Shown here: positions 1 to 12,656 of the stretch, piece by piece
Layout of the letters: each line of letters starts with the position of its first letter
Position numbering within the stretch: position 1 is the first letter of the stretch
Origin: Symsagittifera roscoffensis
Taxonomy: Eukaryota; Xenacoelomorpha; Acoela; Convolutidae
Assembly (NCBI RefSeq): GCF_963678635.1
Contig: NC_087064.1
Location: 57,112,338-57,176,337 of the forward strand
Reading direction: 5' to 3'
DNA length: 64,000 bases
Notes under the pieces: model-generated
What the model was told of the DNA's origin: nothing
Database searches by the model: none
The model's input: the letters and a program-made list of their open reading frames with translations, nothing else
Translations under genes and position numbers: made by a program

Positions 1-41
1 TGCATTGATTGGAGTACCATAAAACAGCTTATAATTGAAGC

Positions 42-3012
42 TTATTGCTTTTCTTCGACCGTTACTTTTCCAGCTTTTCTGGATTTAATATAGCCCAACA
101 CGATGCCCATTGACGTCCACAAAGGCAAAGACATTGGCACAAACATCGGCACATAAATAGCATATTTCTGGTCTTCAGGAAAATAAAGCATTGCCAAAAT
201 GGTTGGATCTGAAAACGCTTTTTCAGCTAACTCAGTTGCAATCGAGGATTTTTCAAGAGCTTCTGATAATTTGCCTCCTGTTGCAAGCACATTATGGGCC
301 TCGTCAATCAAACTTACTGCTTTTTCAACATTATCTTTAATTTCATCACGAATAACCATGTTTCTCACATGATCACATAAAGATATAAGAGATTCCATTG
401 TACTAAGCGATGTCGCAAGATTGTTCAAAGACACTCTCCGGTAAAAGTTTTCCAGGTCTAAATTTGAGATCGAAAGCTTTTTATTTTGAAACTGACGAGC
501 AAGATTGAACGTTTCAATTCTCCGCAAACCAATAAAATTATCAATTACCGGAATGAATGTGGCTATTTGCCTCAAGGCGTCAATTTTAATTCGTTTCTTT
601 GAATCGATAACTTCTTTTTGCACATTATGCAAATCGACAGCTCCCCATCCTTTGTAGTATGCTAATGATTTAAGGTCTCCAGCGCCGGTTTGAAAATAAC
701 ACGGATTGAACTCATAGGGCGTTATATAAGTTACCAAATTAATAATAGTGTGATTTGAAGTTGTGAACCCAATTTTCCTTTCAACAGGCGTGATCAAATG
801 GGGAATATCCACTTCTGAAAATGCCCACACCACTTTACCATCTCCGTAATCTTGAGACGGGTTTGATCCCAAATTAACTTGATAAATAATCTGAGACGCC
901 ACGTTAAACGTTGCAACATGTCTTAAGCTATGAAGATAAGGTTCTAAATATTTTGCCACGGCTTCTTGAATATCCCAGCGGATCAATTTGCGATCGTACT
1001 TTTCTGGTTCTGGGTTTATAAGAGTGAACACCAAATCATATTCTCGTTTCGGCCCCAGAAGCTTCTCGGGTTTTTTATGGCGTCGGTATTCCTCTTTCTT
1101 GTTGAAGTCAAACGTTTGGACTCTGATGTTGGATGTATACTCGTTGTATAATGTAATTTCTCCGATCACTCTGTACTTGATAAATTTGCACAACTTAGCG
1201 ACGAGGATCTCCAGATTGCATTTTAAGTCTCCTGCATAAAAAGAAAATCAGTCAAGTTTTACATAACTGCATATTAATTTTATGAAACATTAATTTTTAC
1301 CCCACACATCACTCCCCCTGACCTGACCCCAAGTAGCGCTTACCTAAAAGCTTTTTGCTATAAATGCCTAAATCTTAGTATATTTTGCAGCCCATTGAAA
1401 TACTAAAAAAAGATGAGCAAAAAGACTCTTGACATAAATAAAACTTGTAGCAGTAATAATCATAATTTGTTTTTTCTAAATGAAAACATAGCCAACTGAG
1501 TTGGAAAAGAGCAATGAACGCAAGGAAACTGAAAAAAAAAACTGAAGCGTTTTTTCAAAAACCTTCAACTTTTGAATTTCGAAGAAAAAAATAGATGGCC
1601 ATAAAGCTCTTAAAATTTGTAAAATAAATTATGATGGACACTTTTTTGTTAAAATTAACCCAATTTGAGAAAGCTGGATCAATAGGCAAAATTTTTATCT
1701 CGCTAGGATATCTGATAACTAATAACTATTTTCGTGACCTTTAAACATTTGCTGTTCGATAGTGGAGTCTGCCTTCCTTTTAACAATGGAATTGCACTGA
1801 ATTTAACAATAAATAACGAGTCAAACCGCGAAAAATGAAATTGAGCGTGAACAAACTTTTAAAATTTTTCCTGAAAAAAAATCAGCAAGACCTATATAAG
1901 AGTTCTCACTACGTTCATTACTTTTAAAATGGTGATCAACATTTATTTCACTTATGAATATTTCCACTATTTTTGCTTTCGGGTCGATCTCAGCGAGATA
2001 ATCCTCTGTTTCGCTCAAAGTCACTTCCTGATCTTCTCCCAGCACGTCAAAAACCACGTCCAGGTATCCATCCATTTTCTCATGCTTTTCTACTCCGCCT
2101 AGATAGAACATTGAGTGAATCTTGTGGCCACGACATTTCGAACAACAAAAAAAGCGACCGAACAAATTATTTTGGTTATTGTTAGTGATCAATTTCAGAA
2201 AGTTCAGAAAAATTAGTAAGAAAACTAATTAACTGAAAATTGTATATAAAAATTGGCTCTTCTAGCTCCAACGCACACAAACACACGCTCCACGCATGCA
2301 CGCACACACATAACCCATGATTTGTTATAATTAACTTTTGTTCACTTCGTCCAATTGTGATTAAAACTGACGTAGGTTAATTATCCAATTTCAAACAAAT
2401 TTTGTCCTCTTATGCTTAAAACCCCGTAAAATGAAAAAGAACACCGTAAACTTTATAATTATCTCTGGTGGATGGGTAAAGAAAGAGCCAAAAATTTTGA
2501 GTGATTATCTTGGATAACAAGACAATCAGTGAGGTAACTCAAAAAACAATATCATTACAACTTCATCGTGTGCTATTACTAGTTTAGACCAAAGCATGTT
2601 GCTTTTGTTTTTTAGGCGTACCTTCATTTAATTGTCGCTCACCTAGCCAATCCTCCCTTATGACGTCATAATTGAATTTGACAGCCGACTGCTGCTTGCC
2701 ATCTCTCAATTGCTGTTCTCGTGACGTCATAGCCAGTTCATACTGCAACAAAGAGGTCAGTTGGTCTTTGAATTCATCAGTCATCGCATTATTTCTACTT
2801 GCGAATGAAACGTACAATGGAATGGAAAGCTGGACTGTTTTCGAAACAAATTCGTTCACTTTTGCCTCCGGCAGCTGAGCCCTGTACACTGTTGTTGTGT
2901 GCCACCAGATTGGAAATCCGATGAAAACTGCCATCATCAGGTAGAACACAGAAGACTTGACAGTTGTGATTCGCTCACGCTCATAATACTTCGTCATCAC
3001 GTCTTCGTTCAT
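42..3012 (-). CDS. PIGS: PIG-S, GPI transamidase subunit (3 exons)
   Basis: PIG-S is an ER-membrane subunit of the GPI transamidase, which attaches GPI anchors to proteins. I read three exons: 3012-2622, 2098-1952 and 1231-42. The introns are GT-AG and the phases agree, giving 575 codons plus a stop; the human protein is about 555 residues. Exon 1 carries the N-terminal membrane segment followed by the family motif WWHTTTVYRA. Exon 3 carries the long lumenal domain, including YDLVFTLINPEP, an SQI-YQVNLG segment and the stretch FPEDQKYAIYVPMFVP before the C-terminal membrane segment. The end of exon 1 is uncertain, because a second donor in the same phase at 2643 would shorten the protein by 7 residues. 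The middle exon is the least certain part: its sequence is poorly conserved and its acceptor is weak. I see no frameshift or stop. A MITE-like repeat sits in the second intron. Confidence 0.88.
1509..1921. repeat. MITE-like repeat copy 1, inside the PIGS intron
   Basis: This non-coding unit of about 410 bp is bounded by short inverted ends, gagcaatgaacg on the left and cgttcattac on the right. It closely matches the copies at 5505-5924 and 6365-6770, including an internal TCAGCAAGACCTATATAAGAG segment near the right end. It lies within the second PIGS intron and ends about 30 bp from the exon 2 donor. No coding capacity is seen, which fits a non-autonomous DNA transposon. The transposase family is unknown. 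Confidence 0.65.
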
Positions 3013-4317
3013 GGCTACACGCTATTTTTGACACTCTTAATTTACGCTATTTTTGAACACAAAAATTGTCAAATCATTCTGTCCATATCTGAAAGTAAAG
3101 AAGACATCAAAAATTGATTGGATATTTGGCTCTCAGCTTCAAATTGTATATAGAATATAAATAGTCCAGACATCCAAACTTTAGATCGATTTTTGCCGGC
3201 ACAGTTTCAATTTTTAAAAAAGTTTCCGCTGCAGTTCAAATCGTGACATCACTCCAAGATTTCTTATGGTATCCGCTTTTGTGACTAAAAACACTTACAG
3301 GAGCAGACACTCTCTAGTAAGAACATTGCACATTTATCCCAGATTCATCAACCCTAACGGTCGAAAAGCTCTTCTCTTTAGAACATTCCTAAAACGGAAA
3401 ATAAAAGGTGATAACTTCAAACATTCGTGTCATTTGTCAGATTCGTGTCATTTGTCAGATTTGTGTCAGAAACGGAAAACTTTTTCGACACACATTTTTG
3501 ATATTTTTTCAGATACTGAGTAAAGATCAATCGAGCACCAATATGACAAAACATCTGTCAATCCCCCAACGAGCTTATTTGAGAAACTTAAAATTGGGGA
3601 AAACATCAATACATATTCCATAGCTTCTTCCCATCACTTAAATGTTTTGATTTGATCAAAACCTGATATTTTCAAATGATTTGCTAATTTAGTCATCGCT
3701 GTTTTAACACTTCTAATTGGTATTTCAAATGAGCTGATATTGAAACTAGATAATTTGAAGCTGAGCATGCTTGAATTTGCTCAAGTTTTTTTGTCGCAAA
3801 ATAAATAAAGCTCCCCAACCAAATGAATCATTCGGAAGTGTAGTCACTTGAATAGCTTTCATACGTTTTAGCGAACCATTTCAATCTTTAAGATCAATTT
3901 GAATATTTCGAAGATTCATTGTTTGAAAATTATGCTTGGAAAACTTTTCGTGAATCAATTCAAGCTACTTTAACCGTCTTTGAACTCAAAGTTTCCCCCT
4001 CGAAAATACAGGCGTGAAAAAGTGTTTGGATTGGTTTTAAGATTGGTTTCGAGTATCGCAATAACGTGAAGTAAAAAATATATATACTCAAGAATGAAAC
4101 TTTTCGTTTGTGAACAAATTGTAGCTATAAAAATTTGAAACACATGTTAATTTCATAATCTAATTATGTAAGATCTAATTCAATTACCATTTTTTATCGA
4201 CACTAAAACAAACTTTTTGTTCCGACCATTGATAATGGGGAGGAACTTTGTATTCGCGTGTTTTAGTTCTTTCTTTTTTGTTTTCAACGCAAAATCAGGT
4301 CTAACAAATAATCATTG

Positions 4318-4592
4318 GAATATGTCGAGTGATATATCATATTAAAGCCCTTTCAGTTGCGATTTGAACGACATTAACAACATTCCCAGTGTCAAGAAAA
4401 ACGGGTTTAAATTTTTTTTAAATTTCGACCCGACCGATTAAGGCGAGCGATTTCCAAAAAATGTGCCAAATTCGAGAAAAACAAGTGGGAATAGTTCGAG
4501 TGATATATCATATTAAAGCACTTTCAGTCGTGATCAGAATTGCATTAAAGAAACTCCAAAAAGTAGTCCAGTATCGAGAAAAACAGGTTTTT
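4318..4592. repeat. Diverged tandem duplication, about 173-bp period
   Basis: The segment with gagtgatatatcatattaaa and a following ctttcagt occurs near 4328 and again near 4500. It is followed in both copies by a similar tail that includes tcgagaaaaac or tcaagaaaaac. Neither copy encodes anything recognisable. Confidence 0.55.
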
Positions 4593-5504
4593 TTTAAGTC
4601 TAAACTCGAGCAAATAATGCAATCGAGCAGGCTTATAATAGCTTTTTTGCTTAATTTAGGCCGAAAGAACTTAGTTGTAGAGGCTTAAAGTTGTTTTTGG
4701 AGTTTGTTTAGCGCCATTTGGAAATTAAAAATTTCTGCAAAATAATTTTTTTTGACTTTTTTGTTTTCTTAGTGATTTTTCTACAATTTTTACTTATTTT
4801 ACTTTAAATGTCAAATATTTCTAAGTTCCAGTTTTTCGTTCAGATCCTCTTATCACGCCACGCAGAAAAAAAACGACCCTATATTAAAAAAAAACCAAAA
4901 ACTTTTTTTTTGTATTTTTTTATTCTATGGTCGGAACATTCTGCGCTACTTGCACAGTAACGGGTCGTTCTTGTCGGCAAATGAAAATTGAACTCGAATC
5001 ACGATTGGAAGGGTTTTCATTTAATGAATGACCAATTTTCATATTAGGTTTCTATGTGCAATTTTTTTAGATCCGGATCTGATAATATTTAAAAGTCAAT
5101 ACGGAAATTGACCTCGAGGTAACAAACTTCGCTGGGGGTACAGACATTCAGAACTTTTTTGTACATAATTTTTTCAAGACTTATTAGTATCCCAACAGAC
5201 AGTTGGAAACTGTATAAAAACAAGAAAACCGAAAAATTGATTGAAATGTTATCTTTTTATCTTGATTAAAATTTTCCACATTTCGAAATTCGAAGAAAAG
5301 CAATCACGTTGAAGCTCTTGGAGTTTTAAATATTGTATATCGTGAGATCTAAATTATACCATTTAGAGAGAACTGGATCAAGTCCATTTGTGAAACTAGA
5401 AGTCATTCACATTTTTTAGATCTTTTCTTTTTTGCTGTTCGATAGTCGATTTTGGCTTCAATTTAAAAAAAATGAAAAAACATAGCCGATCGAAGATTGG
5501 AAAA

Positions 5505-5924
5505 GAGTAACGAACGCAAGTAAACATAAAACACTTTCTTTAAAAAAATCTCAGTTTTCCAGTTAAGCTCTTTGAATTTCTATAAAGATTTATGATTGGC
5601 GTTTTTTAGATAACATAAAGCCAACTTGAGAAAACTGGAAAACAAGTAAATTGTTTAATCCACTGAAAATCTAAAAATTAAATTCCACTTTCGAAACTAA
5701 AAATCGTTCACCTTTTTTCCCGCCATTTCCACGTTTGTATTTGGAGAGTGCTGTTTACGTCACTTTGAGCAGATTAATTTCAATTGAACTTAAAAAGTGC
5801 TTATATACCTAAGTGCATTCATAAATGCATCAATAGTATGAATGCACATCTGTAGTTATTCAGACTTTTCCTGAAAAAAAAGTCAGTAAGACCTATATAA
5901 GAGCCTTCACTACGTTCACTACTC
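5505..5924. repeat. MITE-like repeat copy 2
   Basis: This is the most diverged of the three copies. It has the inverted ends gagtaacgaacg and cgttcactactc. The right-hand AGTAAGACCTATATAAGAG block is well kept, while the middle is strongly diverged from the copies at 1509 and 6365. Confidence 0.55.
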
Positions 5925-6364
5925 TATAAAAAAATTAGAAATCAAGACAAACAGCGGAAAATAAAAACTGAGCTTGACAAATAAGACTTTTTCTCGAAAA
6001 AAATCATCGAGACATATATAAAAGAAAATCACTTCGTTCTTGAACATTGGAAAAACGGACCCTTCTCCATATTTCCTTTCCACTCTTCGAGCTGAAAACT
6101 TCGTTCATTACAATTGTCAGATCCCTAGCATTTTTCTAAGACGACTTCGGTGCCAATCAACGGCAAACTTGAGGTAACAAAACAAAAACACGGCTCACAT
6201 TTCAAGAAACATTTTCAGTCTCTTGGTGTTTTCAGTGCGTTATTTCAATTGGTTGACTTTATTTTCATTCACAAAAACTTGGAGCGATGAAATTTAATAA
6301 TTTTGAGCTTTTACACCACAACCGTTTTCAATTAATTAAACATAGCCAACTGACAGATTGAAAA

Positions 6365-6770
6365 GAGTAATGAACGCAAGGAAACTGAAAAAAAACTGAC
6401 TTGTTTCTTCAAAAAACAGTTCGAAAAAAAATAGATGGCTTTACAGCTCTTTGAATTTGTAGAACAAAGTATGATGGACACTTTTTTGTTAAAATTAACC
6501 CAATTTGAGAAAACAGGATTAATAGGGACAACTTTTATTTCGCTGGGAAATCTGATAATTAATTTCCATTTTCGAAATTAGAAGTCGATCACTTTTTTGT
6601 GGTTCGATAATGGTTTGCCTTTCTCATAACAATAGAAATGCACTGAACTTGAAAAGAAACCACAAGTCAAACCACGAAAAATCAAAATTGAGCGTGAACA
6701 AATTGTAAGAATTTTTCCTGAAAAAAAATCAGCAAGACCTATATAAGAGTACTCACTACGTTCATTACTC
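6365..6770. repeat. MITE-like repeat copy 3
   Basis: A 406-bp unit with a perfect 12-bp terminal inverted repeat: gagtaatgaacg at 6365-6376 and cgttcattactc at 6759-6770. It is clearly alignable with the copy in the PIGS intron over most of its length. A candidate target duplication was not resolved. Confidence 0.68.
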
Positions 6771-7466
6771 TCAAACAATGTTTACGCATAAAATATACGT
6801 TTCTCGTCAACGATTCCGATGTTTTTGTTGTTTACGCATAAAAATAACACGTTTCTCGTCAACGAGTCCCATGGGTGATTTTATTTTCTCCTCCAAAACA
6901 AAACTGCGAAATCATATTTGACACGGTAAACGTTATCAATACAACTAAAAAGCATTCACAGGTATGAATCCAGTTTAAGGGTAACGGAATAGCGCTGTTG
7001 TAATTCACGAAGCTATAGAAAAACAATCACATCTGGGATTACTATATACACGAGAAAGCATCAAACACAAATACTGGGTCCAAATTGATACGAAGAAAGG
7101 TAAAACAACACAGAAACGGCTAGCTAACTTGAGGTATATACGAATTGCATGATGACAATTTTTGAGGAACATGATTTTGAAAAGGCTCTTTGGCACAAAA
7201 TCAACCTTACAGTACTAAATTTCAAAATACAAGACATACAAAAATTAGCATCATCAATTGAAAATTACCAAATAAAAGGCACTTTTGTAGGTGTTATAAA
7301 CATAGACTTATTGCGCGATATAAAAATATAACAAAAGTTCCAATCATTATTTCTCCATCCTAGAGATTATCTCTTTTTTGAGATCTTATAACCAAATTGG
7401 AAAAAGGATTGAGGCTATCTTTAATAGAAACATCGTTTAATTACGGACATGAAATCATTGGTAAAC

Positions 7467-10003
7467 TTAGGCTTCTTTTTCTGCAACATTTTCTAATGCA
7501 ACTTGATCACCTTTTCCTTCGTCCTCGTGATAAGTTGAAATCGCGATACTGAACAAATACTGTATTTTTTTGAACACACCGTGCAAGAACGGCAGTTTCA
7601 GTTCGAAATGCACAAACGGAATATAATAAACCAATCCAAAAACTATGAAGAGCACTGCTCCTATGTACTTGTAGCTGAACTCCGAAATAAGAGGCGCGAT
7701 TATGAGGTACAGCGCACATACGCAGAATATGACTGGTATGAATATGGGCACTTTGAATTCTCGGTGTTCGTCGGGCATCTTGAAGCGCAGCACAATCAGA
7801 CCAAGAACAGTGATGAAGTAGAAGACCCAGGCGGCGAAGCTGAAGTACTCCAATAGGTCATTGAAGTCTCCTGCTAGTACGTAGAGTGTGCTCACAAATA
7901 CAGTGACGATAACTCCTGTAAAATAAGCATGAATGACACTATTTCGAAAGAATTTATGTACTTTACCGCAACTATTCATTCGCCATTCCGGGTCGATTAG
8001 ATTTTGAAAAAAAAATCAAAACTGTTCAAAATACCAGAAAACTAATAGTTACTATCTTCGACTTCATATAACTCAGGCAAAACCTGGACCAATCAAACAA
8101 CATCAGGGCAACCAATTGCTATTTTAACTTACCTAACACTGGAGTTTGAAAATCGACGTGACAGAACGACAGAATCCTGGGTAAGTGACCTTCTCTCGCA
8201 GTGGAGTAAGCAATCCTTCCGCACGCAAACATCTCGCCATTAGTGGATCCGAGAGTCGAGAAACATACAGAAAGGGGGATCACCCAGACTATATATTTCG
8301 GCAACATCTCATTTCCAAGCACAATTGCCAGTGCCGATTCGTTTAGAACTTGATCTTTAGTTAGGACTCCAAAGTATGCGACATTCATTAGCAGATAGCA
8401 TACCATGACTAGCGGGATTCCGAGGATGATAGCTAGAGGGAGGTTCCTCTGAGGATTTTTCAGCTCCTCAGTCAGAAAGTTCAGTTGATTCCAACCGTCA
8501 TAAGAAAAGAGACCCTGGTAGAAAGCTAGAGAGAGATGGAACACGTTGGTTTCGCTTCCTTCGAATCCACTTGCTAATGTAGCTGTGTTGCCTTTAATTA
8601 TTTTAATCAGACCCAGAATTACAATGAAGATGATGGCGAGGATTTTGGCAACCATGCAAACTGATTGAACCTGAAGCAAAGAATATATTTCAACGCAGAA
8701 GCAGATGTATTTTCAATTTCTTCCGCTGCAATCTACCGAGGTACTTCAGAATAAACACTGGACAACAGCAATGCTAGTGGCATGAAATATACAGTTCCAC
8801 TTTCTAAAAAGCGATATAATTTCCGTCTAAAAATTATCACTAAAACGGCCGTAGAATTTAAGTTTAAAATGTTTGCGATTGGGCGATAGGTATCGTTTAA
8901 TTGAGTTACCTTGTTTGATAGGTTTACACTATAGATGTGGATGAAGCCAATGAGCCAGATGACAGCTATAGCGATCAGCCTTTTTGTCTGAACCATCTCT
9001 TCTTCACACGAGTTCGACTCATCTGGGAATATCTTTAAAGCGTAGTCAGCAAAGGTCAGACTGAAAAGCGGAGTACAACGATTTTAAGAATACCTACAAA
9101 TAAATATCATAAATGCCTGATTTCCAAGACAGTGCTTTCTTGCGCTTCCACTGACTTTCATGCCAAACGAACCTAAAAGTCTACGCTGTGTCAACAAAAA
9201 AACACACCTACCTGATTGCAGCAGAGGCAGATGGTTTCAAAACCACTACTGTTGTCCACGAGAACAGATAGGCAGCCACGGGTCCGAAGGCAGCCTTGAT
9301 GTATTGGTATTCTCCTCCGGACTTTGTTATTAATGTTCCCAATTCGGCGTAGCACAGTGCACCCATTAAACACAGGAGACCACAGAGGCCCCAAACAATG
9401 AGGTCAAGAGCTACACTTCCAGAAGCCGCTAAAGCTCCTAAACAGGCCACAAACCAGCATTAATTGAGCCAATTTGAGTTTATGTTCTCCAACTCTGAAT
9501 TTACTTGTTCCACGTCTAGAAATGATAAGCAATTATGGCAAAGGGGGGATGTTTCGCCGGCATATTTTAGGCACTTTTGGGCAAAAGCTTGTATAAAAAC
9601 AGTTCCTCGGCGTTAGAACTTCTGGCTATACAGACACAAATTAGCTACAAACTAAACTCTTCATTTTGAGAAAGAACTGCGCATTTTGAGATTTTAAAAG
9701 CATATCATATCCGTTGGGTCAAGAAATTCACTTGATAAAATTTTCAATGGATTTTGTTTGTTTTTCGGTAGAAAAAGCTTTTAGTAGGATCATTCTGACC
9801 TACTAGCACAGCAATCGGCTATCCTCCTTTAAAAATAAATTTGAACGATATTTTGACAAAACAGATTTTTGTCTCTTCTAACCTGAGGGACTTGCAAAGA
9901 TTCCGGAACCAATCATAGTCCCCACAATAAAGGAAATACCGCCGAACAACCCCACTTCCCGCTTAAGCTCGACGGCATCTGAAGGTCCATTACTAGTTGT
10001 CAT
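7467..10003 (-). CDS. SLC7-family amino-acid transporter, light-chain type (5 exons)
   Basis: This is a plasma-membrane amino-acid exchanger of the APC superfamily, SLC7 LAT/b0,+ group. Exons are 10003-9883, 9437-9212, 9060-8910, 8670-8133 and 7915-7467. All introns are GT-AG and every phase matches, giving 494 residues, the usual length for the family. The first membrane helix carries the substrate-binding GSGIF motif, and the next exon has GALCYAELG and KSGGEYQYI. Cys134, in the extracellular loop sequence ESNSCEEE, sits where the family's cysteine links to an SLC3 heavy chain; this supports a heteromeric light chain. [10 protein letters not shown] segment and the helix with [14 protein letters not shown] are also typical. 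An in-frame start at 10069 would add 22 residues, but I prefer 10003 because the extra residues resemble no family N-terminus. The exact member (LAT, y+LAT or b0,+) cannot be assigned by eye. Confidence 0.92.
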
Positions 10004-10429
10004 TTCGAATAAGCTAAATTTTGGTGACCGCTTCTTTGTAGATAGCAGGTATATGAACAAACTATTCAAACATAACCATCAGATCAGAATGTACATCATC
10101 AGAAATCTCTGAAAATACAAATCCGATAAAACCTGATAAGAGACTAATCAAAGTTATACTATCAAACCAAAGGCAATATATTAAGAGAAGAGAAGATATT
10201 TTAAATGATAGAAAGAAACTGCCATGCCATAATAAATCTCCCAGCATAATCACTATTGGTTTCATGTTTTGAGCAGCGATGAGCAAGTTCCACGAGCAAA
10301 ACTTACCCAAGGGGAAATTACTGAACTTTCTATCTAGTCGAAATAGCATGATTTTGTACTGCTTTACTGCTTGATGACGAGATCAGGAGTAGGAAATAAT
10401 AGTCACCTTCTGCCAAAGTTGGCCTTTTG

Positions 10430-10508
10430 GGGGGGGGGGGGTGTGTGGGGGGGGGGGTGTGGTGGGGGGGGGGGGTACGGGAGAGAGAAGGGGGGAAGGG
10501 AGGGAGGG
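10430..10508. repeat. G-run tract, possible G-quadruplex DNA
   Basis: About 80 bp on the plus strand consist almost wholly of long G runs broken by single T, A or C bases. The tract lies about 430 bp upstream of the transporter start. The longest runs exceed ten Gs. Such tracts can fold as G-quadruplexes, but they are also prone to sequencing length errors. Confidence 0.8.
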
Positions 10509-10719
10509 GTGTATACATAGCCTTTAAAATGAAAACTCCACACAAAACACATTTGGTTAAATTATACTAGCGTTTAACACACCTTCGGTGCTTCGAAATT
10601 TTTCGATAGCTCATGAAAAACCGCATTTATTGGAAACAACATCTGCAAACTTTTAGTGTACTCAGACTGCAGCCAATTACAGGGTTGGTAATTTCAAACT
10701 TTTAAACTTTTTTTAAGTC

Positions 10720-12290
10720 CCATATTAAAAGCGTCATCTGGAAAACTTAATGGGCCTCTGGAGAAATTTGGAGGCCAGAATTGCAAACCCTGAGATTCCC
10801 TGAGAGCACCCTACTATAGGGTTAGGAATCTAAGATTTTGTGAATTTTTTTAAACCTGTTTCCCGAAAAAAAAAAAATAGAAAAAGACGTCTTATCTCGG
10901 AAACTAAAAGGATTAAGCATTTAAGTTATGAGGCAAGATTTAAGACGCCTGGGTGTACGCTGACAATAAGGTTGTATCTTCATCAAGTTACTAGTTTCAT
11001 ATTTTTTGAATTTCTTTGTAGATAAGTTCTTTGAGAAATTTTGAAAAAATCAAAAAAGGTGACATCTCGGAAACTAAAAGCATTTGAGCAGTCGCGTTCA
11101 GCAGTCGCATGTGGCAAGATTTACAACTCTTTAGAGTACCCTGACAACACCGAACTATAGCGTTGGAAATTCCAAATTTTAAAAAATACTTAATTTAAAC
11201 TTTCTGAAGTTTTCTGGAAATTTTTGAAAAAAATCACCAAAAACGTCATATCTCGAAAACTACAAAAAATTGAGCAGTCATATTCGGAGGCACGATTCGC
11301 AATCTTCGAGATTATTCTGACAGCACCCAACTACAAGATTGGGAATCTCAGATTTTCAAAAAATCATAATAATTTAAATTTTCTGAAAATTTTTGAAAAA
11401 ACCACAAAAAAACGTCATATCTCCAAACCTAACAAGAATTGAGCAGTCATATTTGGAGGCAAGATTCGCGATCCTTGATATTACTCTGACAGTACCCAAC
11501 TACAGGGTTGGGAATTTCAGATTTTCAAAAAATCATAATAATTTAAATTTTCTGAAAATTTTTGAAAAAACCACAAAAAAACGTCATATCTCCAAACCTA
11601 ACAAGAATTGAGCAGTCATATTTGGAGGCAAGATTCGCGATCCTTGATATTACTCTGACAGTACCCAACTACAGGGTTGGGAATTTCAGATTTTCAAAAA
11701 ATCATAATAATTTAAGTTTTCTGAAAATTTTTGAAAAAATCACAAAAAAACGTCATATCTCGAAGACTACCAAGAATTGAGCAATCATATTTGGAGGCAA
11801 GATTCGCGATCCTTGATAGTACTCTGACAGTACCCAACTAAATGGTTGGGAATTTCAGATTTTCAAAAAATCATAACAATTTATGTTTTCCTGAAAATTT
11901 TTGAAAAAATCACAAAAAACGTCATATCTCCAAGACTACCAAGAATTGAGCAGTCATATTTGGAGGCAAGATTCGCAATCTTTGAGAATAATCTGACAGA
12001 ACCCAACTACAGGGTTGGGAATTTCAGAATTTTCGGAAAAAAATTGATATAGGTTTTCTGAAAGTTTTTTGAAAAAATCACAAAAAAACGTCATATCTCG
12101 AAAACTACAAGAATTTGAACAGTCATATTTGGAGGCAAGATTTGTAACTCCTTAGAGTACTCTGACAGCACCCACTACAGGCTTGGCAACTTCAAGTTTT
12201 GTAAATTATTTTGTTATTTGAAACTTCTGAAAAAATCGTCTTATCTCGTTAACTAAAATGATTCGGACATTCAAAATTGGAGGCAAAATT
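10720..12290. repeat. Satellite of about 169-bp period, roughly nine units
   Basis: The marker acgtcatatctc recurs near 11243, 11412, 11581, 11750, 11919 and 12088, about 169 bp apart, with more diverged units near 10888, 11060 and 12239. Each unit also has gagcagtcatatttggaggc and a caactacagggttggga segment. The central units are nearly identical and the edge units are diverged, as expected for unequal exchange. Short open frames of 72 residues repeat with the unit and are not genes. Confidence 0.85.
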
Positions 12291-12301
12291 CGCAACCACT
12301 A

Positions 12302-12656
12302 ATTCGATATTGGGCTGCTTTAAATTGGGTAAAATAACCACTAAAATCAAATTGGAAAATCGAAAAAAATCTTAACCATTGCATTATACGATATAGCTTA
12401 AACATGCAAAAATAATACGTTGAAAAAGCTTAAACATGGCGAGATAGTGAAGCCCGCATTTAAATATATAATAGATTCGATATTGGGCTGCTTAATTTAA
12501 ATTCGGTAAAATAACCACTAAAATCAAATTGGAAAATCGAAAAAAATCTTAACCAATGCAATATACGATATAGCTTAAACATGCAACAATAATACGTTGA
12601 AAAAGCTTAAACATGGCGAGATAGTGAAGCCCGCATTTAAATATATAATAGATTAG
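12302..12656. repeat. Tandem duplication, 173-bp period
   Basis: Two nearly identical units begin with attcgatattgggctgct at 12302 and 12475. Both end in a segment with agcccgcatttaaatatata. They directly follow the 169-bp satellite but do not resemble its unit. Confidence 0.8.

Larger units (their letters stand above)
3013..7466. other. Intergenic AT-rich region between PIGS and the SLC7 gene
   Basis: The two genes are transcribed in the same direction, so this stretch holds the PIGS promoter side and the 3' side of the transporter gene. I see no convincing coding exon. It contains a diverged tandem duplication near 4318-4592 and two MITE-like copies, listed separately. At 5950-6040 there is another short partial match to the right end of that MITE. 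The rest is low-complexity AT-rich DNA. Confidence 0.6.

Noticed and set aside
11224-12052. Repeated 68-72-codon ORFs
   Set aside because: They recur with the 169-bp satellite unit and reflect its sequence, not a protein.
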